In this document: piece by piece, positions 52,434 through 60,761 of the stretch
How the letters are laid out: each line of letters starts with the position of its first letter
How positions within the stretch are numbered: position 1 is the first letter of the stretch
Source: an uncultured Kiritimatiellota bacterium
GTDB taxonomy: Bacteria; Verrucomicrobiota; Kiritimatiellia; RFP12; DVOR01
Direction: 5' to 3'
DNA length: 64,000 bases
Assembly: GCA_944389945.1 (NCBI GenBank)
Contig: CALXOF010000002.1
Coordinates: forward strand, 1-64,000
Made by a program: the position numbers and the translations under genes
Notes under the pieces: generated by a model
Told to the model about the DNA's origin: nothing
The model's input: only the letters and a program-made list of their open reading frames with translations
Databases searched by the model: none

Positions 52434-53807
52434 TTACTCGTGACGAAGGGCGTCAATGGGGTTCAGACGGGAGGCCCGCCAGGCGGGATAGAAACCGAAG
52501 ACCACGCCGATGGCCGCGGAGACGCCCGCAGAAATCAGAATCGCCCCCAGACTGACGCTGACAGGCCAGCCCAGAACATTGGCGATGATGGTGCTGGCCA
52601 AGCGCCCCACCCCAATGCCAACCAAGCCGCCGAGCAGACAGAGCAGGACAGACTCCGTGAGGAACTGGGTGAGGATGCGGCTGCCCCGGGCACCGACCGC
52701 CATGCGCAGACCAATCTCCCGCGTACGTTCGGTGACGGAGACGAGCATGATGTTCATGATGCCCACGCCACCGACAACCAGGGAGAGCAAGGCGACAATC
52801 AAGAGCAACGAGGTCATCAGGCCGCTGGTGGCGGTCATCGTCTTGAGCATCTCGGACATGTCGCGAATGACAAAATCGTCCTCCTCGCCGGGTTGAATGC
52901 CGTGGCGACGGCGGAGCACCTCGGTGATTTGTTCAATGGCATCCGGGACCTGCTCCGCGGTCTTGGCGGAGGCGGTGATCTGATTGATGTTGTTGAAACG
53001 GACGGGCAGGAGGTAGTTCTCGGCCTGGACGGAATCCTGCTCGGGATAGGTGGAGGCGGAGACGGCAGGATAGACGTCCGAGGTGTCAGACTCCGTGGAA
53101 GACGAGGAGCTGGCGCCGGAGGCTCCGGTGGCGGAGCCGCCGGAACGGGAGAGTCGGTTGCGCATGGTTGTCCACGGCACGATGACGGTGTCGTCTTGGT
53201 CCATACCCATCATGTTGGCGCCCTTGATGGGGAGCACCCCGATGACGCGGAAGAGGACGCTGTTGAGGCGCAGGTCCTTGCCCACAGGGTCTTCGTTCGG
53301 GAAGAGTTCGCGCTTGACGGTCTGTCCAATGACGGCCACGCAGGCCGCCGTGCGCACCTCGCGGGCCGTGAAATAGCGCCCACTGTCGGGCGTACCCCAA
53401 GATTGCACCGTGAAGTAGTCCTCGTTGCCGGAGTAAACGGTGAAGGGCGTCCAGTTGCGGTTGCCGGCGATGGCCTGGATGCCGCGGCGCGAGAGCGAGG
53501 GCGTGACGGCCTCCACGGCCAGGCACTCGGCGCGAATAGCCGCGCAGTCTTCCTCGGTGAGGGTGACGGCACCGCCGGAACCGGAACTGATACCGGCGGT
53601 CTTGGTGGCCCACGGCCAAATCATGAGCACGTTGGTGCCCATGTTCGAGATGGAGGCCTGAATGGACTTGGAGGCACCGGCGCCAATCTCCATCATGGTG
53701 ATGACCACCGCCACGCCGATGACGATGCCCAGCATGGTCAGCAGGGAGCGCAGGACGTTGCGCCGGAGAGAGACGAAAGCGGAACCGATCTGTGCGAGCA
53801 AAAACAT
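52434..53807 (-). CDS. MacB-type ABC transporter permease
   Basis: 457 aa. An N-terminal transmembrane helix (LLTMLGIVIGVAVVITMMEIG) precedes a periplasmic MacB domain (about 45-320) that has a Ser/Gly/Thr-rich loop near 225-250. Three C-terminal helices follow, with MNIMLVSVTERTREIGLRMAVGA in the FtsX fold. Unlike E. coli MacB, the ATPase is a separate gene upstream (10-bp gap). It works with the ATPase and adaptor protein to export proteins, peptides or small molecules. No TolC gene is nearby. Confidence 0.92.
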   Translation of the reverse strand: MFLLAQIGSAFVSLRRNVLRSLLTMLGIVIGVAVVITMMEIGAGASKSIQASISNMGTNVLMIWPWATKTAGISSGSGGAVTLTEEDCAAIRAECLAVEAVTPSLSRRGIQAIAGNRNWTPFTVYSGNEDYFTVQSWGTPDSGRYFTAREVRTAACVAVIGQTVKRELFPNEDPVGKDLRLNSVLFRVIGVLPIKGANMMGMDQDDTVIVPWTTMRNRLSRSGGSATGASGASSSSSTESDTSDVYPAVSASTYPEQDSVQAENYLLPVRFNNINQITASAKTAEQVPDAIEQITEVLRRRHGIQPGEEDDFVIRDMSEMLKTMTATSGLMTSLLLIVALLSLVVGGVGIMNIMLVSVTERTREIGLRMAVGARGSRILTQFLTESVLLCLLGGLVGIGVGRLASTIIANVLGWPVSVSLGAILISAGVSAAIGVVFGFYPAWRASRLNPIDALRHE

Positions 53808-53816
53808 GGTGTCTCC

Positions 53817-54518
53817 TCACTTCTCGGTATACGTGCCGCCGACGATAAGGCCATCTTTAATATGGTAGGCCTCCTTGGCGAAGGCGCCGACCTCGGCGGA
53901 GTGAGTGACGAGGACAATGGTGATGCCCTCCTGCTCGTTGAGCTCCTGGAACATCCGCAACACCTCTTCGGAGGTCTTGGAGTCCAGGTTACCGGTCGGC
54001 TCGTCAGCGAAGAGAATCTTGGGGCGATTCACCAGGGCCCGGGCAATGGCCACGCGCTGCTGCTGACCACCGGACATCTGCGAAGGTTGATAGTCCATGC
54101 GCTCGCCCAACCCCACGCGCTGCAAGAGGCTCTCGGCCCAAGCCCGCTCCTCGCGCGCGCTCTTGCGGTGCTTGGCATATTCCAAGGGCATGAGCACGTT
54201 CTTCAACGCGGAGGTTCGCGCCAAGAGGTTGAAGTTCTGAAAGACGAAGCCGATACGCTCATTGCGCAGGTCGGCGCGGGCGTTCGCGGAGAGGGTCGTC
54301 ACGTCGCGTCCATCGAGCAGGTACTGCCCGCCGGTCGACACGTCCAGGAAGCCCAGGATGTTCATGAGCGTGGACTTGCCGCCGCCCGAGGGCCCCATCA
54401 GCGCCAGGAGCGTTCCCTCGTGGATTTCCATGTCGATACCCTTCAGCACCGGCACGTCCACATCGCCCAGTCGGTAGGCTTTCTCCAATCCGCGCAACTC
54501 AATCAACGGCGTGGCCAT
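53817..54518 (-). CDS. MacB/LolD-type ABC transporter ATPase
   Basis: 233 aa. Walker A is GPSGGGKST, the signature is [15 protein letters not shown] and Walker B is ILFADEPTG, with the H-loop in LVTHSAEVG. It powers the MacB-type permease encoded next. ATG at 54518 is preferred to GTG at 54524, because the GAGGAG at the end of the adaptor gene gives better spacing to it. LolD proteins look alike, but the adaptor and permease define a MacAB-like system. Confidence 0.94.
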   Translation of the reverse strand: MATPLIELRGLEKAYRLGDVDVPVLKGIDMEIHEGTLLALMGPSGGGKSTLMNILGFLDVSTGGQYLLDGRDVTTLSANARADLRNERIGFVFQNFNLLARTSALKNVLMPLEYAKHRKSAREERAWAESLLQRVGLGERMDYQPSQMSGGQQQRVAIARALVNRPKILFADEPTGNLDSKTSEEVLRMFQELNEQEGITIVLVTHSAEVGAFAKEAYHIKDGLIVGGTYTEK

Positions 54519-54527
54519 GGACACTCC

Positions 54528-55796
54528 TCAGCGGCGTTTGCGTTGCGGCGGCTGCGGCAGGAAGGGGTTCTTCCCGGCCGCCGTGGCCTGTTGCACCTCG
54601 ATGGGCGTCATCGTACCCGTGATGACCGCGTCGCCGGGGCCCAGGCCCTCGGCCGTGATGGCCACGCGCACGTCATCGCTCACACCCAGGGTCACCGGCA
54701 CCGCCCGCGGCTGACCGCGCTCATCCTGCACAAAGATGACGTCCTTCCCCTCCAATTCGGGCGGGGGTGTCCATCCTTCCGGTTTCCACCGCGTTGCCGC
54801 CACCGGCGCCAACAGCGCGTTCGGTTCCGACTCCGCCAACACGAAGCTCACATTGGCCGTCAGATAGGGCAGGAGCAACTCGTCCGGGTTGTCCGTCGTC
54901 ACCTCCACCGTATACGTCACCACGTTCGAGGTCATCGAGGCGTTCAGGCGAATCCGCCCCACCGTTCCCTTAAAGCTCTTGTCCGGGAAGGCATCCACCG
55001 TGAAGCGCACCTCCTGCCCCACCTTGATCTCGCCGATGTCGGCCTCGTTCACCGGCACCCAAATCTCAATCTTTTTGAGGTCCTTCGCCACCAGGAAGAG
55101 CGAAGGCGTGCTCATCGAAGCCGTCACCGTCTGGCCGATATTGACGCGCCGGTCAATCACGATGCCATCCACCGTCGACAGAATGTCGCAGTAGGAGAGG
55201 TTCCGCTCTGCCTTCTCCAGTTGCGCCTGCGCCTGCGCGATGGCCGCATTCGCCTGCTCCACCTGCGCCTTCGTCACGTCCAGATTCGCCGCGGCGATTT
55301 CATAAGCGCTCTGGTACGCATCATAATCCTTCTGCGAGAGGGCCGCCCCCACCCCAAGCTTTTGGGCGCGGGCCCAATCCCGCTCCGCCTGGCGCAGACT
55401 TGCCGTGCCCTGCGTCACATCGGCCTTCGCGCTCGCCAGTTGCGCCTTTGCGCTCGCCAACGTCGCCTGTGCGATGGTCACCTCGGCCTTATAGGTCACG
55501 TCATCGATACGCGCGAGCAGTTGCCCTTTCTTTACCACCGAGCAATAATCCACCTCTCGGCCGTCCACGTCCGTGCCGAAGGCCATGATCTGCCCCGTGA
55601 TCTGCGCACCGATGTCAATCAGGTCCTCGGGCTCAATCGTTCCCGTCGCGCGGATGGTCTTTGTGGCCTGCCCCTGCGAGAGTGCGGCGGTTTTGTAAGC
55701 CACCGGCGCCGCCTCGCCCTTCGGGCGCGACAGCCACCACCAAACCCCGCCGCCCACCGCGGCCAGCACGACAATAATCCAAATGACCTTCTTCAT
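54528..55796 (-). CDS. Membrane fusion protein (MacA/HlyD family)
   Basis: 422 aa. An N-terminal membrane helix (IIVVLAAVGGGVWWWL) is followed by a barrel-sandwich domain, a coiled-coil hairpin rich in Ala/Gln (about 105-200) and beta-barrel domains (about 210-360). The C-terminus ends in a Pro/Gln/Arg tail. As in MacA it should link the inner-membrane transporter to an outer-membrane channel. It heads the transporter operon and starts only 20 bp after tRNA-Arg, so the two may share transcription. Confidence 0.92.
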   Translation of the reverse strand: MKKVIWIIVVLAAVGGGVWWWLSRPKGEAAPVAYKTAALSQGQATKTIRATGTIEPEDLIDIGAQITGQIMAFGTDVDGREVDYCSVVKKGQLLARIDDVTYKAEVTIAQATLASAKAQLASAKADVTQGTASLRQAERDWARAQKLGVGAALSQKDYDAYQSAYEIAAANLDVTKAQVEQANAAIAQAQAQLEKAERNLSYCDILSTVDGIVIDRRVNIGQTVTASMSTPSLFLVAKDLKKIEIWVPVNEADIGEIKVGQEVRFTVDAFPDKSFKGTVGRIRLNASMTSNVVTYTVEVTTDNPDELLLPYLTANVSFVLAESEPNALLAPVAATRWKPEGWTPPPELEGKDVIFVQDERGQPRAVPVTLGVSDDVRVAITAEGLGPGDAVITGTMTPIEVQQATAAGKNPFLPQPPQRKRR

Positions 55797-55815
55797 GCCA
55801 AAGTCTCCGATAAAA

Positions 55816-55891
55816 TGGTCGCCCAGACAGGAATCGAACCTGCGACACGCGGTTTAGGAAACCGCTGCTCTATCCACTGAGCTACAGGGCG
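55816..55891 (-). tRNA. tRNA-Arg (CCU anticodon)
   Basis: 76 nt including an encoded CCA. The D arm (TAGCTCAGTGGATAGAGC), anticodon stem GCGGT/ACCGC with loop TTCCTAA (anticodon CCT), and T arm GCAGG-TTCGAAT-CCTGT all fold. The acceptor stem pairs at six of seven positions, with one T-T mismatch at 6-67. It decodes AGG, a rare codon in this GC-rich genome. Promoters are proposed at 55957-55985 and closer in. Confidence 0.93.
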
Positions 55892-55956
55892 CTCAGAAAC
55901 AGTATCCCACACTCTCCCGCAGTCCTCAAGTTAATTTCACACACAAAACGCGCCGC

Positions 55957-55985
55957 ATTATACAAAGCGCACGCCCTCAACGCAA
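55957..55985 (-). promoter_or_regulatory. Sigma-70-type promoter upstream of tRNA-Arg
   Basis: On the minus strand TTGCGT (55980-55985), a 17-bp spacer and TATAAT (55957-55962). It would start a leader of about 60 nt before the tRNA. A second candidate, TTGAGG-17-GATACT, lies nearer the tRNA. The rest of 55892-56084 shows nothing recognised. Confidence 0.55.
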
Positions 55986-56084
55986 GCAAAAAGCGTACCC
56001 ATCCATAACTTTTCCCAGAAACTGACTGCCCCAGAGAGCGCATTCAGTCGCTTTATCCCTTGAATCACAAAGACACCTTTGCAT

Positions 56085-56112
56085 AAAAACGCGGGGCGAT
56101 TACACCCCGCGT
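56085..56112 (-). terminator. Rho-independent terminator after the SPFH gene
   Basis: The ACGCGGGG / CCCCGCGT stem (56089-56096 with 56105-56112) is followed on the minus strand by TTTTTA. It lies about 50 bp after the SPFH stop and closes the long operon. Confidence 0.85.
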
Positions 56113-56162
56113 ATCTGTCGCGATTATGTCCCTTCCTTGAAAAAGAAGGCGACTCGTGCACG

Positions 56163-57014
56163 TTACGGCTTAGGAAGCTGAAGCAACGTGGAAACCTTTT
56201 CGGCATCGCCAAGGAGGGTGGTGGGCAGGCGCCCATCCCACTTCTCGATGGCCTTGAGCAGGAGATATTGATTGCCGCCATTTTCCTTGATGACATCGGC
56301 CTGGAGCTTGATGGACTTGGCCTCCGCCTCTGCCAAAAGCACCTTCGCCTCCGCAGAAGCATTGGCTTTGGCGAGTTGTTGCTCAGCCTCTGTGCGGACG
56401 CGCTCCAGAACGTTTTTGGCCTTAAGCGCCTCCTGCTCGGCAATCATCTTTTCCTCAATGGCGTTATTGAAACGCTGGGAGAAGTTGAGGTCGGCGATTT
56501 GAAGGGAGTCGAGGCAGACATTGTAACGCTCAAGGGCGACTTTGAGGTTGTCGAAGATGACGCCGCGGACCTCTTCACGCTTGGTGATAAGTTCCTCTGC
56601 GTTGAACTTCGAGACGGCGGACTTGACCGATTCGTAGATAGCGGGAATGATGAGACGTTGCTGGAAGTTGTCGTAACCGAAGTTTGTGTAGGTCTCCACC
56701 ACCTTCTCGGGGTCATAGTGGCACTGCGTGGTGACGGATGCCGCAATCTCCTGGAGGTCCTTGGAGGAGGCATTCATGTTCTGGGTCACAACCGTCTCGG
56801 TCCGGACATTGACGACCTTGATGGTTTCCATGAAGGGAATCTTTAGGTAAAGGCCGGGCTGCACCACTCTGACGGGCTTGCCGAAACGAATCACGATGCC
56901 CCGTTCCCCGGCGTTGATTTTACCGCACGAGAAAAAGAGCACAACGCCCACCGCAATGACAATGCCGACGGCGATGAACAAACGGTTTTCTTTGGTCCAA
57001 TCATTCACGTTCAT
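56163..57014 (-). CDS. SPFH-domain (HflC/prohibitin-like) membrane protein
   Basis: 283 aa. One N-terminal membrane helix (about 10-30, LFIAVGIVIAVGVVLFF) is followed by an SPFH domain (about 35-215: AGERGIVIRFGKPVRVVQPGLYLKIPF) and a coiled coil (EKMIAEQEALKAKNVLERVRTEAEQQL). HflC with HflK regulates FtsH in many bacteria, but no hflK gene is here. ATG at 57014 is 29 bp after the mutL stop. It is the last gene of the operon before the terminator. Confidence 0.88.
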   Translation of the reverse strand: MNVNDWTKENRLFIAVGIVIAVGVVLFFSCGKINAGERGIVIRFGKPVRVVQPGLYLKIPFMETIKVVNVRTETVVTQNMNASSKDLQEIAASVTTQCHYDPEKVVETYTNFGYDNFQQRLIIPAIYESVKSAVSKFNAEELITKREEVRGVIFDNLKVALERYNVCLDSLQIADLNFSQRFNNAIEEKMIAEQEALKAKNVLERVRTEAEQQLAKANASAEAKVLLAEAEAKSIKLQADVIKENGGNQYLLLKAIEKWDGRLPTTLLGDAEKVSTLLQLPKP

Positions 57015-57043
57015 AGGCGCTCCAATTAGGAAACTCCGGGCAA

Positions 57044-58912
57044 TCAAGTACGACGAAAACGACGATCAAGCTCGCGGTAGGTGGTGAGAATCATGGTGGG
57101 GCGGCCGCGTGGCGTGGCATAGGGCATGACGCTCCGGGCCAACTCCGCAAGAAGCGGTTCGGCTGCTTGGGTCGAGGTAACACGAAAGGCTCGGGCGGCG
57201 GCTTGCGCGGCGGCTCGGGCGACCACCTCGCGGCGCCAGGCATCGAGTCCCTTGCGCAAACCAGGCTGATCCAGCTCAACTGCGATGTCGGCCAAGATCT
57301 CCTTGGGCGGGAGCTCGGCGAAGGCAACGGGAAGCGCATCAATCAGGAAGGCATCCTGCCCCAACGCGGAGACGCCAAACCCACAGGCCCCGAGCTCCGG
57401 CAGAAAACGGGCGACGCGCTCGGCATCCGCGGCGGGAAGATGAAGGGTCTCCGGGATCAAGAGCGGCTGCGAGGCGAGGGTCGCCCCGGCGGCGGGCGAA
57501 AAGCGATCATAGAAGAGTCGCTCCAATGCCGCCTTGGCATCCACGACAACATAGCCTTGGTCGGTGACGACAAGCCAATAGCCCTGCTCGAGCACATCGG
57601 CCACGCGAAGCCATTTCCAAGGCAGGACCGTGGCAGGCCCAGTCTCCGGCGGCGGTGGCGGCGGAGGTTGAATCGGCGCGACACTGGGCGGCGGGTCACG
57701 CAAAATGGGATAATCGGCGAGTTTCGGCGGCCGCAACGGCGTATCTTTGGGAAGTCCCTCCGTGGTCGGCGGCGGGGGCGTTGGCGCGACTGAAGGATAG
57801 GGGCCGCGCGTGACTCCCTCAAGGGGCAAATTGGCCTGACGCGGTTTGGGAGCTTGCGGCGTAGGGAGTGGGCCGATGGGAGAAAGCGTCGGGGTCGGAG
57901 CGCCAAGCGGCGTGGGCTCGGGCAACGTGGCGCCCAGGGCCTTGGCAAGGGCGACGCGAATAGCGGCGGAGACCAAATCACCGCGACGGAAACGCACCTC
58001 GCGCTTGGCGGGATGGACATTGACGTCGACCTCTTCCGGCGGCAAATCGACGAACAGCACAACGACAGGACGATGGTCGCGGACAGGCCACGCATCGCGG
58101 ACCGCCACCTGGACCTGAACCGCCGTTGCAGGACGGCGATTGACGAAACAGTATTGCTCCGGAGAACCACCGCGAACGAAGTCGGGCTTGGAGATGAACC
58201 CGGAGACGGCGATGTCTCCCTGTTCATGGCCAATGGGCAAAAGCGCGTCCGTGACGGCTTCGCCTAAGATAGACCGGACACGGTCTGCCACCGTGTCGCC
58301 CTCTGGCAGTCGGAAGAGGTCGCGCCCATCCGCGCGCAAGCGAAAGGCCACGGCGGGATTGGCCAGCGCGATGGCGGAAAGGGTCTGGCGGATTCGCGTG
58401 AGCTCTGTGGTAGGCGCTCGCAGGAACTTGCGGCGCGCGGGGACGTTGAAGAAGAGATCGCGCACGGTGACGGTGGTGCCGATGGGCCGCCCGGCCTCGC
58501 CCACCCAGTCGCGCGTGCCGCCGATGACTTGGATGGAGGTGGCGGCATCGGCGCCCTCGATTCGCGTGACGATGGAAAACCGCGAGACACTGGCGATGGA
58601 AGGAATGGCCTCTCCGCGGAAACCAAAGGTCCCGATATGCGTGATATCTTCCGAGGTGGAAATCTTGCTGGTGGCTTGACGCTCCAACGCGGCCAAGGCG
58701 TCCTCTCGGTCCATGCCGCTCCCATTGTCCGCGACCTCGACCAACTTGGCGCCGCCGCCCTCCACCACAACATCCACACGTGTGGCGCCGGCATCAAGCG
58801 CGTTCTCGACCAACTCTTTGACGACCGAGGCGGGGCGTTCAACCACCTCGCCGGCCGCAATCTGGTTGGCAACGGTCTCGGGCAGGACACGAACAGGGCG
58901 ACGATCAGCCAT
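57044..58912 (-). CDS. mutL: DNA mismatch repair protein MutL
   Basis: 622 aa. The GHKL ATPase has ENALDAGAT, ADNGSGM and GTFGFRGEAIPSI. A Pro-rich linker (about 360-460) leads to the C-terminal dimer domain. The endonuclease motif DQHAxxExxxxE seen in MutL of bacteria without MutH is replaced by DAKAALERLFYD, so nicking activity is doubtful. ATG at 58912 overlaps the dxs stop by 8 bp. Confidence 0.96.
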   Translation of the reverse strand: MADRRPVRVLPETVANQIAAGEVVERPASVVKELVENALDAGATRVDVVVEGGGAKLVEVADNGSGMDREDALAALERQATSKISTSEDITHIGTFGFRGEAIPSIASVSRFSIVTRIEGADAATSIQVIGGTRDWVGEAGRPIGTTVTVRDLFFNVPARRKFLRAPTTELTRIRQTLSAIALANPAVAFRLRADGRDLFRLPEGDTVADRVRSILGEAVTDALLPIGHEQGDIAVSGFISKPDFVRGGSPEQYCFVNRRPATAVQVQVAVRDAWPVRDHRPVVVLFVDLPPEEVDVNVHPAKREVRFRRGDLVSAAIRVALAKALGATLPEPTPLGAPTPTLSPIGPLPTPQAPKPRQANLPLEGVTRGPYPSVAPTPPPPTTEGLPKDTPLRPPKLADYPILRDPPPSVAPIQPPPPPPPETGPATVLPWKWLRVADVLEQGYWLVVTDQGYVVVDAKAALERLFYDRFSPAAGATLASQPLLIPETLHLPAADAERVARFLPELGACGFGVSALGQDAFLIDALPVAFAELPPKEILADIAVELDQPGLRKGLDAWRREVVARAAAQAAARAFRVTSTQAAEPLLAELARSVMPYATPRGRPTMILTTYRELDRRFRRT

Positions 58913-60761
58913 GGCTTCCCCCGGGCAGTCCACCCACGAAGGCTGCGATGCGCATTCGCAATCCGGCGGTGTCCAACCCACAGGCGGCGCGGAGCTCGGC
59001 CTCGGTGCCCTGTGGCACAAAACGATCCGGCCATCCCAAAATCAACAGGGGCCCACGATGAATTTCCGCAATGGCAGAGCCGAATCCACCCGACGCCGCG
59101 GCATCTTCCAACGTAATCAGCGGACGAGCGCCAAGCCCACGAATGAAGTCTGGCAAGGGTTTGACGGATTCAACGGGCAAAAGCGCAAGCCCCAAGGATT
59201 TGGCAATTGGCTCCGCCCAAAAGACGGTGTGTCCTAGCGCCAAAATCACCGGTGCCCCAGGCGTGGACCCCTCCAACCTCGGCGCAGGCCCTTCCGGGAC
59301 ATAGCCACGGGGATAACGGATAACGGTCGGCCCACGGCGCGTAAGTGCCTCGACGAGGGCGGCTTCCAAGGCGGCGCGTGTGGCGGGGACGCGAATCTCC
59401 AAGTTGGGAAGCGCGCGAAGCATCGCCAAATCATACAGCCCATGATGCGTGGGACCATCAGCCCCCACGACCCCCGCACGATCCAGACAAAGAACGACTG
59501 GAAGATTGGGGAGGCAGACATCGTGCATGAGATTGTCGACGGCACGCTGGGCAAAGGTGGAGTAAAGCGCGACGACGGGCCGACGACCGGCAGCGGCAAG
59601 GCCTGCGGCAAAGGCAATGGAGTATTCCTCGCAGATACCCACATCATGCGCCTGCGCCGGGAAGCGACGGAAGAAGTCCGTGAGCCCGGTTCCATCGCGC
59701 ATGGCCGCGGTGATGACCTCGATGGAGGAGTCGCGTTCGGCCTGTGCGCACAGCACGGCTCCGAAGGCTTCAGACCAGGTTGTGGCATCGCTCTTTGCGG
59801 TGGGTTTCGCCTCGGCCGCCCAAGGTCCAACGCCATGCCACTTGGAGGGGTTGTGTTCCGCGGGCGGGTAGCCCTTGCCTTTGACAGTGTCGATATGGAG
59901 GACAACAGGGCCCTGGCCAGAGGCCGCGGCACGCAGGGCATCGCACAGGGCTGGAATGTTATGTCCATCGATAGGGCCAATGTAGCGCAGACCGAGATCC
60001 TCAAAGATAACGGACCGATTGCGCAGGAGAATAGACTTGACGATAGACTTGAACCCGCGATAAAAGGCTTTGAGGCGATTCAGACGCAACCGGTGGCCGG
60101 CGGCCGCGGCAGCCGCGCGAATGCGATTGTAACGGAAGCCAGTGAGGCGCCGGGCAAAGAGACGCGCAAAGGCTCCGACGTTGCGCGAAATACTCATCCC
60201 ATTGTCGTTGACAACCAAAATGAGGCGTTCTGTGGTGTGGCAGACCGCATTGAGCGCCTCCAAGGAAACCCCGTTGGTCAGCGAAGCGTCGCCAACAACG
60301 GCGATGACGTTCTCGTTGCCACCACGAGCGTCACGAGCCGCGGCAAACCCAAGCGCGGTGGCAAGCGCAACCCCCGCGTGACCGCCGACCGCCGTGTCAT
60401 AGGGCGATTCCCCGGGGAATGGGAAGCCGCGCACACCACCAAATCGGCGCAACGTCTCCATGCGCGCATTGCGGCCGGTCAGCATCTTCCAGGCGTAGGT
60501 CTGGTGGCCAACGTCCCAAATCAATTTGTCTGAAGGGAAATCAAAGACGCGGCAGAGCGCCAGCGTCAGCTCCACCACACCCAGACTAGGCGCCAGATGA
60601 CCGCCGGTCTTGGATACCACCGCGACCATGCGGGCACGGATTTCTTGCGCCAACTGCGGAAGTGCCTCCTCCGGCAAAGCCTTGACGTCCACCGGCGTGG
60701 CGATGGCATCAAGAAGCGGTGTGGAGAAGTCGGCTTGGACGTTGTTGTCTGAAGCTCTCAT
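58905..60761 (-). CDS. dxs: 1-deoxy-D-xylulose-5-phosphate synthase
   Basis: 618 aa thiamine-diphosphate enzyme starting the MEP isoprenoid pathway (pyruvate plus glyceraldehyde-3-phosphate). Key motifs are KLIWDVGHQTYAWKMLTGR, the ThDP loop VVGDASLTNGVSLEALN, VNDNGMSISRNVG and GADGPTHHGLYDLAMLR. The loop ESPYDTAVGGHAGVALATALG departs from the usual SEYDxFGxGHSSTS, which may be a lineage trait. The start overlaps the prc stop by 4 bp; the 3' end overlaps mutL. Confidence 0.96.
   Translation of the reverse strand: MRASDNNVQADFSTPLLDAIATPVDVKALPEEALPQLAQEIRARMVAVVSKTGGHLAPSLGVVELTLALCRVFDFPSDKLIWDVGHQTYAWKMLTGRNARMETLRRFGGVRGFPFPGESPYDTAVGGHAGVALATALGFAAARDARGGNENVIAVVGDASLTNGVSLEALNAVCHTTERLILVVNDNGMSISRNVGAFARLFARRLTGFRYNRIRAAAAAAGHRLRLNRLKAFYRGFKSIVKSILLRNRSVIFEDLGLRYIGPIDGHNIPALCDALRAAASGQGPVVLHIDTVKGKGYPPAEHNPSKWHGVGPWAAEAKPTAKSDATTWSEAFGAVLCAQAERDSSIEVITAAMRDGTGLTDFFRRFPAQAHDVGICEEYSIAFAAGLAAAGRRPVVALYSTFAQRAVDNLMHDVCLPNLPVVLCLDRAGVVGADGPTHHGLYDLAMLRALPNLEIRVPATRAALEAALVEALTRRGPTVIRYPRGYVPEGPAPRLEGSTPGAPVILALGHTVFWAEPIAKSLGLALLPVESVKPLPDFIRGLGARPLITLEDAAASGGFGSAIAEIHRGPLLILGWPDRFVPQGTEAELRAACGLDTAGLRMRIAAFVGGLPGGSHG

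Noticed and set aside
52419-55880. 1153-aa open frame opposite the MacAB-like operon
   Set aside because: It is the reverse frame of three well-supported genes and the tRNA; the product is low-complexity.
55892-56162. Integration site next to the tRNA
   Set aside because: No integrase gene and no second copy of the tRNA 3' end was found nearby.
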